In this document: positions 1 through 7,238 of the stretch, piece by piece
How the letters are laid out: every line of letters begins with the position of its first letter
Position numbering within the stretch: position 1 is the stretch's first letter
Source: an uncultured Clostridia bacterium
GTDB taxonomy: Bacteria > Bacillota > Clostridia > Christensenellales > Aristaeellaceae
DNA: 56,387 nucleotides
Reading direction: 5' to 3'
Assembly: GCA_934675735.1 (NCBI GenBank)
Contig: CAKURR010000016.1
Location: forward strand, 1 to 56,387
Notes under the pieces: generated by a model
What the model was told of the DNA's origin: nothing
The model's database searches: none
The model's input: only the letters and a program-made list of their open reading frames with translations
Position numbers and translations under genes: made by a program

Positions 1-110
1 CCCGAAGGTTTCCAAAGAGGTTTTCGGTCGTTGCCGCCTGTGGCGGAAACAAACGACAGAAAACGAAAGCCCTTTGGCGGGGTGATGGGGCAGAGCCCCA
101 TATTCAAAGA
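1..110 (+). repeat. Family B hairpin repeat, copy B1 (cut by window start)
   Basis: This copy is nearly identical to B2 (about 326-430). It is an imperfect long inverted repeat: CCAAAGAGGTTTTCGG near the left pairs with a CCAAAGGGCTTTCG-type sequence on the right around a GCCGCC-TGT-GGCGG centre, and it ends in a GGGGCAGAGCCCC module. It lies directly upstream of the small Cys-rich gene. It has no coding potential of its own that resembles a known protein. Confidence 0.85.
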
Positions 111-124
111 AAGGACGATAACCT

Positions 125-262
125 ATGGCTACCGTTATTGTATTGATTGTCTTGGCAGCGGTCATGTTCTTCCTTGCCCGCAGCCTCGTCCGCGAAAAGA
201 AGAGCGGCGGCTGCTCCGGCTGCCCGGGCTGCGGCAGCGGCAAGAGCTGCCATAGCAAGTAA
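125..262 (+). CDS. FeoB-associated Cys-rich membrane protein
   Basis: A 45-residue protein with one N-terminal membrane helix (roughly residues 2-20: MATVIVLIVLAAVMFFLA), a basic stretch (REKK), and a short Cys-rich tail with CSGCPGC and a last Cys near the end. This is the layout of the FeoB-associated Cys-rich membrane protein family, which is usually encoded just after feoB and is thought to assist ferrous iron uptake. A GAAAGGA ribosome binding site lies about 10 bases before the ATG at 125. feoB itself would lie left of the window, which I cannot see. The gene sits between two family B repeats. The family call is good; the role is inferred. Confidence 0.8.
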   Translation: MATVIVLIVLAAVMFFLARSLVREKKSGGCSGCPGCGSGKSCHSK

Positions 263-280
263 AAAAGCGCAAGAGGCTGT

Positions 281-478
281 TAAGCTGATAAACCTGATAT
301 TTCAAGAAAAACTAAGTATTTTCGCCCGAAGGTTTCCAAAGAGGTTTTCGGTCGTTGCCGCCTGTGGCGGAAACAAACGACAGAAAACGAAAGCCCTTTG
401 GTGGGGCGATGGGGCAAAGCCCCATATCCTGAAGATGCTTAGATAGTTATATCTTGAAATATTTGGTTTAGGCTTGAC
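281..478 (+). repeat. Family B hairpin repeat, copy B2 (full length)
   Basis: Full-length copy of about 195 bases. It starts TAAACCTGATATTTCA, carries the central imperfect hairpin (CCAAAGAGG...GCCCTTTGG) and a GGGGCAAAGCCCC module, and ends CTTGAAATATTTGGTTTA. Copy B3 at 6957-7152 matches it over this whole length in reverse orientation, including the flanking A/T-rich arms. That match defines the unit boundaries. Confidence 0.85.
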
Positions 479-543
479 AGCTTTTTTTATACGCCGAACG
501 CCTTCCCCGCTCTGCGCATATCCTGTCAGAGAGGTGAAAGCCG

Positions 544-1281
544 ATGGAAATGGTTTTCTGGGCCGGTATGGGCACGCTCTTTCCGTTTCTGATGACGGTG
601 TTGGGCGCGGCGCTCGTCTTTTTGATAAAAAAGCAGTCGGAGGACGGCCCGTGCATGGGTTTTGCGGCAGGCGTGATGGGCGCAGCGGCGGTTTTCAGCA
701 TGCTTCTGCCCGCGATGCGGCAGAATGAAGGCGGCTGGCTGACGGTGACGGTGGGTTTTGTGCTCGGCGCGGCGATGATTGCGGGCGTTGACGCGCTGAT
801 GCGCAGACTGCGGCGCGTTCAGGGCGCGTCGGACAGCGCAAGACAGCGGCTGATGATGATCACGGCCATCACCCTGCACAATATTCCGGAGGGCATGGCC
901 GTCGGGCTGGCGTTCGCATTGGCGAGCGTGCACGGCGGGCTGGCCGCCGCGGCGGTGCTGGCGCTGGGTATCGGCGTGCAGAATCTGCCGGAGGGGCTGG
1001 CCGTGGCGCTGCCCTTCCGCGCAGGCGGCCTGAGCAGGGGAAAGAGCTTTGCGCTCGGCGCGCTCAGCGGTGCGGTCGAGCCGATTTTCGGCATGCTGGC
1101 GGCGCTGATGATGGGCGCGGCGCAGAGCGCCCTGCCGGGGATGATGGCCTTCTGCGCGGGCGCGATGATGCAGGTCGTCTTTGCGGAGATGATTCCGCAG
1201 GCGGCGAGAACACGCCTCGGCGTGGCTTGCACGATGGCGGGCTATACGCTGATGATGGCGCTGGACTTGGCGCTCGGCTGA
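544..1281 (+). CDS. ZIP family metal (zinc/divalent cation) transporter
   Basis: A 245-residue polytopic membrane protein, the usual size for bacterial ZupT/GufA-type ZIP transporters, which import Zn2+ and other divalent metals. The two signature metal-site helices are present: HNIPEG at residues 112-117 and QNLPEG at 146-151, with a further Glu in SGAVEP (about 179). The loop around residues 85-105 is basic (RRLRR) and hydrophilic, as expected for the variable cytoplasmic loop. GAGGTG ahead of the ATG at 544 is a good ribosome binding site. The neighbouring FeoB-associated peptide makes this a small metal-uptake neighbourhood. The exact metal cannot be told from sequence. Confidence 0.9.
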   Translation: MEMVFWAGMGTLFPFLMTVLGAALVFLIKKQSEDGPCMGFAAGVMGAAAVFSMLLPAMRQNEGGWLTVTVGFVLGAAMIAGVDALMRRLRRVQGASDSARQRLMMITAITLHNIPEGMAVGLAFALASVHGGLAAAAVLALGIGVQNLPEGLAVALPFRAGGLSRGKSFALGALSGAVEPIFGMLAALMMGAAQSALPGMMAFCAGAMMQVVFAEMIPQAARTRLGVACTMAGYTLMMALDLALG

Positions 1282-1298
1282 CGGTCAGCGTGCGCCGC

Positions 1299-1327
1299 TT
1301 GCATTTTGGCGGCGCTGCGGGTATAAT
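1299..1327 (+). promoter_or_regulatory. Sigma-A type promoter for the DUF1292 gene
   Basis: TTGCAT (1299-1304), a 17-base spacer and a perfect TATAAT (1322-1327), 43 bases before the ATG at 1370. Confidence 0.8.
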
Positions 1328-1369
1328 AGGAGCATCAACACGCGCAACGCGCGGGCAGGAGGTTTGACT

Positions 1370-1687
1370 ATGACCCCGGAAGAGATGCAGGATCGCGATA
1401 TCGTGGAATTTACCGATGACAGCGGCAACACGCTGCTGCTTGAAGTGATGGATTATTTCTATTATAACGGGCAGGAATTTGCCGCGCTGTGCGACGCGGA
1501 TGAGAATCCGTCCGACGATGACCCGGATGACGATCCGGTGTATATCATGCAGGTGAACACCTTCGAGGACGAGAGCGGCGAGGAGATGGAGGAGTTTGTG
1601 CCTCCGGAAGAAGCGCTGATGGAAAAGCTGATTCAGATTGTCCGTACCCGTTTTACCGACGAAGAGGACGGAGACGACGAGGAATAA
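1370..1687 (+). CDS. DUF1292 family protein
   Basis: A 105-residue, very acidic soluble protein with the DUF1292 pattern: DIVEFTDDSGNTLLLEVMD early on, then YYNGQEFAALCDADE, a run of Asp (SDDDPDDDPVYIMQV) and an acidic C-terminus. The family is widespread in Clostridia and Bacilli, often near housekeeping genes; its function is unknown. The start at 1370 is chosen over the upstream in-frame TTG at 1364 because AGGAGG (1357-1362) is 7 bases before that ATG. It is a single-gene unit with its own promoter and a strong terminator. Confidence 0.88.
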   Translation: MTPEEMQDRDIVEFTDDSGNTLLLEVMDYFYYNGQEFAALCDADENPSDDDPDDDPVYIMQVNTFEDESGEEMEEFVPPEEALMEKLIQIVRTRFTDEEDGDDEE

Positions 1688-1701
1688 GCGTCGGTCTATG
1701 C

Positions 1702-1738
1702 GCGGGGTGAAGCATCGCTTCGCTCCGCTTTTTCTTTT
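1702..1738 (+). terminator. Rho-independent terminator after the DUF1292 gene
   Basis: A 12-bp stem (1702-1713 with 1717-1728, including G-U pairs), a three-base loop, then TTTTTCTTTT. Confidence 0.85.
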
Positions 1739-1740
1739 AA

Positions 1741-1984
1741 CAGGGAACGTTGGGGCTTTGCCCCAAAGGACGGGAAACTCGCATAGTCGCCGTTCCGGCT
1801 CCTTGCGATTTCCGATTTCCGCCATGCTGTCTCCCGCACAGCGGGAGCATGGCTTCAATCCTCACCAAGAACCTGAGGTTCTTGGATTTCCCACTTCGCT
1901 TCGCGGTATACCGCGAAGCGGTAAAGAGGAAGGTGCAGGGAACTCAGTTCCCTGCCGGGGGATTGGGGGCAGCGCCCCCAAAAA
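1741..1984. repeat. Family A mosaic palindromic repeat, locus A1
   Basis: Fills most of the 318-base gap before uvrC. Modules in order: GGGGCTTTGCCCC; a block running from GGGAAACTCGCATAG to GGCTTCAATCC with an internal CCCGCACAGCGGG hairpin; CCAAGAACCTGAGGTTCTTGG-type palindrome; a CTTCGCGGTATACCGCGAAG palindrome; AGGGAACTCAGTTCCCT; and GGGGGCAGCGCCCCC. The uvrC ribosome binding site follows directly. Confidence 0.85.
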
Positions 1985-2005
1985 GAGTGCCCCAAGGAGC
2001 GTATC

Positions 2006-3919
2006 ATGAACGATCTGCTGAAACTCAAAATTGAAAAACTGCCCACCTGCCCGGGCTGCTACCTGATGAAAAGCGAGGGGAAAATCATCTATGTCGGCAA
2101 GGCGGTCAACCTCAAAAACCGCGTCAGCCAGTATTTCATCCACTCCAAGGCCCATACGGTCAAGGTGCGCGCGATGGTTGCCCGAATCGATGATTTCGAT
2201 ATCGTGCTCTGCGATACGAACCTCGAAGCGCTGATTCTGGAATGCAACCTCATCAAGCTGCATAAGCCGCAGTATAACATCCTGCTCAAGGATGATAAGC
2301 ATTACCCGTATCTGAAAATCGATTTGGCGCAGGATTACCCCCGCGTGGAGCTGGTGCGCCGCGTGGAAAAGGATAAGGCGAAGTATTTCGGCCCGTATAT
2401 GGGCGCGACAGGCGTGCGCGAAGTGCTCGACGTGCTGCGCGGGCTGTTCCCGCTGCGCACCTGCGCGATGGCGATAAAGCCGAATATGCACCGGCGCCCG
2501 TGCCTGCATCATCAGCTCGGCGAATGTCTGGCCCCGTGCGCGTCGCTGACCACGCCGGAGGAATACGGCAAGGTGGTGCAGGAAGTCATCGACTTTCTGG
2601 GCGGTAAATCCGACGCGGTCATCGGCCGCCTGACCGAGCAGATGAACAAGGCCGCGCGGGAGATGCGCTTTGAACAGGCCGCCCAGCTTCGCGACCGCAT
2701 CCGCGACGCGCAGAACTTGATGGAGCGGCAGAAGGCGATTAACGTCAACGGCGGCGACCAGGATATCATCGCCTGCACGAGCGATAACATCGATGCGATG
2801 GTGGAGGTCGTCTATGTGCGCGGCGGCCACATGATCGGCGCGGAAAATTACGCGCTGGACGGCGCGGGCGACCAGACCGCGGCGCAGATTCTCGGCTCGT
2901 TCGTCATGCAGTTTTACGACGACGGCAGACAGCCGCCTTCCGAAATCCTCTGCATGGAACTGCCCGAGCAGGCGGAGGACATCGCCCGGGCGCTTTCCGA
3001 GCGGAAGGGCGCGAAGGTTACGGTGTTTGAGCCGCAGCGCGGCACGAAACATAAGCTCGTCGAGCTGGCGCTCAAAAACGCGAAGGACGCGCTGGCCAAA
3101 CGCAACGCGCATCTCGCCCGCGCGCACGAGCGCACCGTCGGCGCGTGTGAAGCGCTGGCGAAGGCGGTCGGCATGGACCACACGCCGCGGCGCATCGAGG
3201 GATACGATATCTCCAACACGCAGGGCGTTCTGAGCGTGGCGAGCATGGTCGTCGCCATCGACGGCGAGGCCGCGCGCAAGGAATACCGCATCTTCCGCAT
3301 CAAGACGGTGGAGGGCGCGAACGACTTCGCTTCCATGAACGAGGTGCTCACCCGCCGCCTTACCCGCGCCAAGCAGGAGCGGGAAGCGCTGGCCAAGGCG
3401 GGCAAGCTGCCCGAGGACGGGCGCGGGCTTTCCGGCTTTGCCGATTTGCCGGATTTGATTCTGATTGACGGCGGCCCGCAGCAGCTGAGGTTTGCGCGCG
3501 AAGCCATGCTCAAGGTGGGCTATAACATTCCGATTTTCGGTCTGGCTAAAAGGCTGGAGGAAATCTTCCTGCCCGATCAAGAGGAGAGCATCCTGCTCGA
3601 CCGCAAGTCGCCCGCGCTGCACCTGATTCAGCGCGTCCGCGACGAGGCGCACCGCTTCGGCATCACCCATCACCGCGATTTGCGCCAAAAAGCGGGCATG
3701 CACTCCACGCTCGAGGATATCCCCGGCATCGGCGCAACCCGTCGGCGCGCGCTGCTGACGCATTTTAAGTCCGTCGCGAATATCGCAAGCGCCACGCCCG
3801 AGGAGCTTTGCGCGGTTGAGGGAATCGGGAAGGCTCAGGCGAAGGTGATTTGGGCGTATTATCATCAGAAGATGAAGGGGAACGATGGGGCGTTGCCCCA
3901 GTCCCCACCAAGAACCTAA
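2006..3919 (+). CDS. uvrC: UvrABC system protein C (excinuclease subunit)
   Basis: A 637-residue UvrC, the nuclease that makes both incisions around a DNA lesion after UvrA/UvrB loading. Seen: GIY-YIG domain (PGCYLMK and IYVGKAVNLK, residues 16-36); four Cys at 153, 166, 174 and 178, matching the iron-sulfur cluster positions known for UvrC; UVR domain at about 205-240; RNase H-like endonuclease domain with GYDISN and LILIDGG; and a tandem helix-hairpin-helix at about 570-625 (IPGIGATRRRALL, VEGIGKAQAKVI). AAGGAG precedes the ATG at 2006. The last dozen or so residues (after MKGN) are encoded by a family A repeat, which also supplies the stop codon. Confidence 0.97.
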   Translation: MNDLLKLKIEKLPTCPGCYLMKSEGKIIYVGKAVNLKNRVSQYFIHSKAHTVKVRAMVARIDDFDIVLCDTNLEALILECNLIKLHKPQYNILLKDDKHYPYLKIDLAQDYPRVELVRRVEKDKAKYFGPYMGATGVREVLDVLRGLFPLRTCAMAIKPNMHRRPCLHHQLGECLAPCASLTTPEEYGKVVQEVIDFLGGKSDAVIGRLTEQMNKAAREMRFEQAAQLRDRIRDAQNLMERQKAINVNGGDQDIIACTSDNIDAMVEVVYVRGGHMIGAENYALDGAGDQTAAQILGSFVMQFYDDGRQPPSEILCMELPEQAEDIARALSERKGAKVTVFEPQRGTKHKLVELALKNAKDALAKRNAHLARAHERTVGACEALAKAVGMDHTPRRIEGYDISNTQGVLSVASMVVAIDGEAARKEYRIFRIKTVEGANDFASMNEVLTRRLTRAKQEREALAKAGKLPEDGRGLSGFADLPDLILIDGGPQQLRFAREAMLKVGYNIPIFGLAKRLEEIFLPDQEESILLDRKSPALHLIQRVRDEAHRFGITHHRDLRQKAGMHSTLEDIPGIGATRRRALLTHFKSVANIASATPEELCAVEGIGKAQAKVIWAYYHQKMKGNDGALPQSPPRT

Positions 3920-3936
3920 AGTTCTTGGATTTCCCG
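3883..3936. repeat. Family A repeat, locus A2 (overlaps the 3' end of uvrC)
   Basis: GGGGCGTTGCCCC followed by the CCAAGAACCTAAAGTTCTTGG-type palindrome and GATTTCCC. The module CCAAGAACCTAA provides the uvrC stop codon TAA (3917-3919). Confidence 0.85.
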
Positions 3937-3958
3937 AATGGGGATGGTAGATAAAAAG

Positions 3959-3997
3959 AAACTGTTAAGCCGCTCAATCCATGGCTTAACAGTTTTT
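3959..3997. terminator. Bidirectional terminator between convergent uvrC and uvrA
   Basis: A perfect 13-bp stem (AAACTGTTAAGCC at 3959-3971 with its complement at 3983-3995) with an 11-base loop, T-rich on the + side and A-rich on the other, so it can serve both converging genes. Confidence 0.85.
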
Positions 3998-4020
3998 ATA
4001 TGACTTAATCAAGAGAGAGA

Positions 4021-4066
4021 TGCAGGAACCTCAGGTTCCTGCCGGGTTTTAGGGCAGAGCCCTAAG
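4021..4066. repeat. Family A repeat, locus A3
   Basis: GCAGGAACCTCAGGTTCCTGC palindrome followed by AGGGCAGAGCCCT, just downstream of the uvrA stop codon. Confidence 0.8.
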
Positions 4067-4069
4067 CCG

Positions 4070-6922
4070 TTATTCCTCCGTCTCGACCCTCCTGCTCTTT
4101 TTCAGCACGGGCGCGAGATACTGCCCCGTATAGCTCTTCTCGCATTTGCAGATATCCTCGGGCGTGCCCTCGCAGACGAGCGTGCCGCCGCCGCTGCCGC
4201 CCTCGGGGCCGAGGTCGATGACGTAGTCGCAGGCTTTAATCACATCGAGGTTATGCTCGATAATCAGCACGGAGTTGCCGCCGTGGGCGAGCTGGCGCAG
4301 CACGTGAACCAGGCGTTCGCAGTCGGCGATGTGCAGGCCGGTCGTCGGCTCGTCGAGCACGTAGAACGTTTTGCCGGTCGATGTGCGGGAGAGCTCGGTC
4401 GCCAGCTTGACGCGCTGGGCTTCGCCGCCGGAGAGCGTCGTGGAGGACTGCCCCAGACGGATGTAGCCAAGGCCCACGTCGTAGAGGGTCTGCAGCTTGC
4501 GCGTGATGCGCGGATAGGCGGAGAAGAAATCCAGCGCTTCTTCGACGGTCATGTTGAGCACGTCGGCGATGGATTTGCCCTTGTAGAGCACTTCCAGCGT
4601 CTCGCGGTTGTAGCGCTTGCCCTTGCAGACCTCGCACGGCACATAGATATCCGCAAGAAAGTGCATCTCGATGCGCAGAATGCCGTCGCCCGAACAGGCC
4701 TCGCAGCGGCCGCCGCGCACGTTGAAGGAGAAGCGGTTTTCCTTGTAGCCGCGCGCCTTGGCCTCGGGCGTGGCGGCAAAGACCTTGCGAATCATATCAA
4801 ACAGGCCGGTGTAGGTGGCCGGATTGCTGCGCGGGGTGCGGCCGATGGGGCTTTGGTCGATGGCGATGACCTTGTCCAGTTGTTCCAGCCCGTCGATGCC
4901 GTCGCATGCGCCGGGGCGCGTGTGCGCGCGGTTGAGGTCGCGCTGGAGGGTTTTGTAGATGATTTCGTTGACGAGCGAGGATTTGCCGCTGCCGGATACG
5001 CCCGTGACGACCGCCATCACGCCCAGCGGAATCTTCACGTCGATGTTTTTCAGGTTGTTGGCGCGCGCGCCGCGAACCGTCAGCCAGCCCGAGGGCTGCT
5101 TGCGGTGCAGCGGAACGGGGATGCTGCGGCGGCCGGAGAGATACGCGCCCGTAATCGATTCGGGGCAGGCCATGATTTCCTGCGCCGTGCCTTGAGCGAT
5201 GAGCCGACCGCCGTGTTCGCCTGCGCCCGGGCCGATATCCACGATTTGGTCCGCCGCCAGCATGGTATCCTCGTCGTGCTCGACGACGATGAGCGTGTTG
5301 CCGATGTCGCGCAGATGCTTGAGCGTTTCGATGAGCCGCGCGTTGTCGCGCTGGTGCAGGCCGATGGAAGGCTCATCCAGAATATAGAGCACGCCGACCA
5401 GACTGGAACCGATTTGCGTCGCCAGCCGAATGCGCTGAGCTTCGCCGCCGGAGAGCGTGCCCGCCGCGCGGGAGAGCGTCAGGTAGCCGAGGCCCACGTC
5501 GATGAGGAAGCGCAGACGCGAATTGATTTCCTTGAGAATCGGCGCGGCAATCATGCTGTCCTTTTCGCCGAAGGTCAAAGAGGAAAAGAACGCCTGCGCG
5601 TCGATGACGGACAGGTCGGAGGCGTCCGCGATGGATTTGCCGCCGACCGTCACCGCCAAAATTTCGGGGCGGAGGCGCTTGCCGTGGCAGTCCGGACAGG
5701 GCGTTTGGCTCATCAGGCCGTCGTAGTAGGCCTTGGTGGCGTCGCTCTGCGTTTCGGCGGCGCGCCGCTCGGTCGTGGGGATGACGCCCTCAAACGGTGC
5801 GGAGAAGGTGTGCGAATCGCCGTTGGGGCGCGTGTAATGAATGTTCAGCGGCTCGCCCTTGCTGCCGTAGAGAATCACATCCAGCGCTTCCTTGGGCAGC
5901 TTGTTGAGCGGCGTATCCATCGAGAAGCCGTATTTCTCGCTCAGTGCCTGAAAGAACATGCCCGCCTGCGTGCCGGCTTCAAGGCTGCTCCAGCCCATGA
6001 CGTTGAACGGGTTCTCGTTCAGGCTCTTGCCCCAATCCGGCACAATCAGGTCAGGGTCGATTTTTTGCAGCACGCCCAGACCCGCGCACGTCGGGCACGC
6101 GCCGAACGGGCTGTTGAAGGAGAAGGAGCGCGGCGCAAGCTCTTCCATCGAAATGCCGCATTCCGGACAGGCGAGGTTTTGGGAAAAGAGCATTTCGCTC
6201 TCGCCCGGGCCGATATCCGCGATGACGATGCCGCCCGAGAGGGCGAGCGCCGTCTCCAGCGAATCCGTCAGGCGGGTGCGGATATCCTCGCGCAGAATCA
6301 GGCGATCGACGATCACCTCGATGTTGTGCTTTTTCTGCTTGGCGAGCGCGGGCGCTTCCGCCGCGTCGCAGATTTCTCCGTCGATGCGGACACGGACAAA
6401 GCCCTGCTTGACCACGTTTTCCAGAATTTTGACGTGCTCGCCCTTTTTGCCGCGCACAACGGGTGCGAGCAGCTGCATGCGCGTGCGCTCCGGCAGGGCG
6501 AGCAGCCTGTCCACCATCTGGTCCACCGTCTGCCTGCTGATTTCGCGGCCGCACTTGGGGCAGTGCGCCACGCCGACGCGCGCGTAGAGCAGACGCAGAT
6601 AGTCGTGAATCTCCGTCACCGTGCCGACGGTGGAACGCGGGTTTTTGCTCGTCGTTTTCTGGTCGATGGAGATGGCGGGGGATAGGCCGTCGATGGCGTC
6701 CACATCCGGCTTTTCCATCTGCCCCAAAAACTGGCGCGCGTAGGAGGAAAGCGACTCGACATAGCGCCGCTGACCCTCGGCATAGAGCGTGTCAAACGCC
6801 AGCGACGATTTGCCGCAGCCCGAAAGGCCCGTAAACACGATGAGCTTGTTGCGCGGCAGGGTCAGGTCAAACCCCTTCAGGTTGTTTTGGCGCACGCCGC
6901 GGATGACGATATTTTCCTGCAT
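4070..6922 (-). CDS. uvrA: UvrABC system protein A (damage-recognition ABC ATPase)
   Basis: A 950-residue UvrA with two ABC ATPase halves. Seen: Walker A GLSGCGKSSL near the N-terminus with the UvrA-specific YVESLSSYARQFL segment; zinc-finger Cys pairs (CPKCG, CPECG...CPTCAG); signature LSGGEAQRIRLA in the first half; second Walker A GVSGSGKSSL; a CEACSGDG...CEVCKGKRY zinc module; second signature LSGGEAQRVKLA; and Walker B VLDEPTTGLH. It finds distorted DNA with UvrB and starts excision repair. AAGGAG lies 6 bases before the ATG. It is convergent with uvrC and follows uvrB on the same strand after a 316-base gap filled with repeats. No LexA box was seen in front of it. Confidence 0.97.
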   Translation of the reverse strand: MQENIVIRGVRQNNLKGFDLTLPRNKLIVFTGLSGCGKSSLAFDTLYAEGQRRYVESLSSYARQFLGQMEKPDVDAIDGLSPAISIDQKTTSKNPRSTVGTVTEIHDYLRLLYARVGVAHCPKCGREISRQTVDQMVDRLLALPERTRMQLLAPVVRGKKGEHVKILENVVKQGFVRVRIDGEICDAAEAPALAKQKKHNIEVIVDRLILREDIRTRLTDSLETALALSGGIVIADIGPGESEMLFSQNLACPECGISMEELAPRSFSFNSPFGACPTCAGLGVLQKIDPDLIVPDWGKSLNENPFNVMGWSSLEAGTQAGMFFQALSEKYGFSMDTPLNKLPKEALDVILYGSKGEPLNIHYTRPNGDSHTFSAPFEGVIPTTERRAAETQSDATKAYYDGLMSQTPCPDCHGKRLRPEILAVTVGGKSIADASDLSVIDAQAFFSSLTFGEKDSMIAAPILKEINSRLRFLIDVGLGYLTLSRAAGTLSGGEAQRIRLATQIGSSLVGVLYILDEPSIGLHQRDNARLIETLKHLRDIGNTLIVVEHDEDTMLAADQIVDIGPGAGEHGGRLIAQGTAQEIMACPESITGAYLSGRRSIPVPLHRKQPSGWLTVRGARANNLKNIDVKIPLGVMAVVTGVSGSGKSSLVNEIIYKTLQRDLNRAHTRPGACDGIDGLEQLDKVIAIDQSPIGRTPRSNPATYTGLFDMIRKVFAATPEAKARGYKENRFSFNVRGGRCEACSGDGILRIEMHFLADIYVPCEVCKGKRYNRETLEVLYKGKSIADVLNMTVEEALDFFSAYPRITRKLQTLYDVGLGYIRLGQSSTTLSGGEAQRVKLATELSRTSTGKTFYVLDEPTTGLHIADCERLVHVLRQLAHGGNSVLIIEHNLDVIKACDYVIDLGPEGGSGGGTLVCEGTPEDICKCEKSYTGQYLAPVLKKSRRVETEE

Positions 6923-6956
6923 GGTAACTCCTTCATATATTTTGCGATTGCTAAGG

Positions 6957-7152
6957 CGGTCAAGCTTAAACCGAACATTTCAAGATGCAATAATCTAAGC
7001 ATTTCTAGGATATGGGGCTTTGCCCCATCGCCCCACCAAAGGGCTTTCGTTTTCTGTCGTTTGTTTCCGCCACAGGCGGCAACGACCGAAAACCTCTTTG
7101 GAAACCTTCGGGCGCAAATACTTAGTTTTTCATGAAATATCAGGTTTATTAG
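6957..7152 (-). repeat. Family B hairpin repeat, copy B3 (full length, inverted)
   Basis: Reverse-complement copy of B2 over about 195 bases, including both A/T-rich arms. It lies in the uvrB-uvrA gap. Confidence 0.85.
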
Positions 7153-7168
7153 CTGGGCAGTCCCAATG

Positions 7169-7223
7169 TGGGAAGTCCAGAAACCTCAGGTTTCTGGCAG
7201 GGTTTGGGACGGAGTCCCAATCG
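7169..7223. repeat. Family A repeat, locus A4
   Basis: CCAGAAACCTCAGGTTTCTGG palindrome, then GGGACGGAGTCCC. It lies just past the 3' end of uvrB. With B3 it fills the uvrB-uvrA gap. Confidence 0.8.
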
Positions 7224-7238
7224 TTCCCCACGTTCCTC

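Noticed and set aside
474..490. TTGACAGC...TATACG before the ZIP gene as a promoter
   Set aside because: The spacer is only about 10 bases, and the TTGACA belongs to the end of repeat B2.
4253..6685. Long + strand open frame opposite uvrA (810 codons)
   Set aside because: It is an antisense shadow of a GC-rich gene; its translation is Arg/Ala/His-rich with no motif or ribosome binding site. The same holds for the long minus-strand frame opposite ileS.
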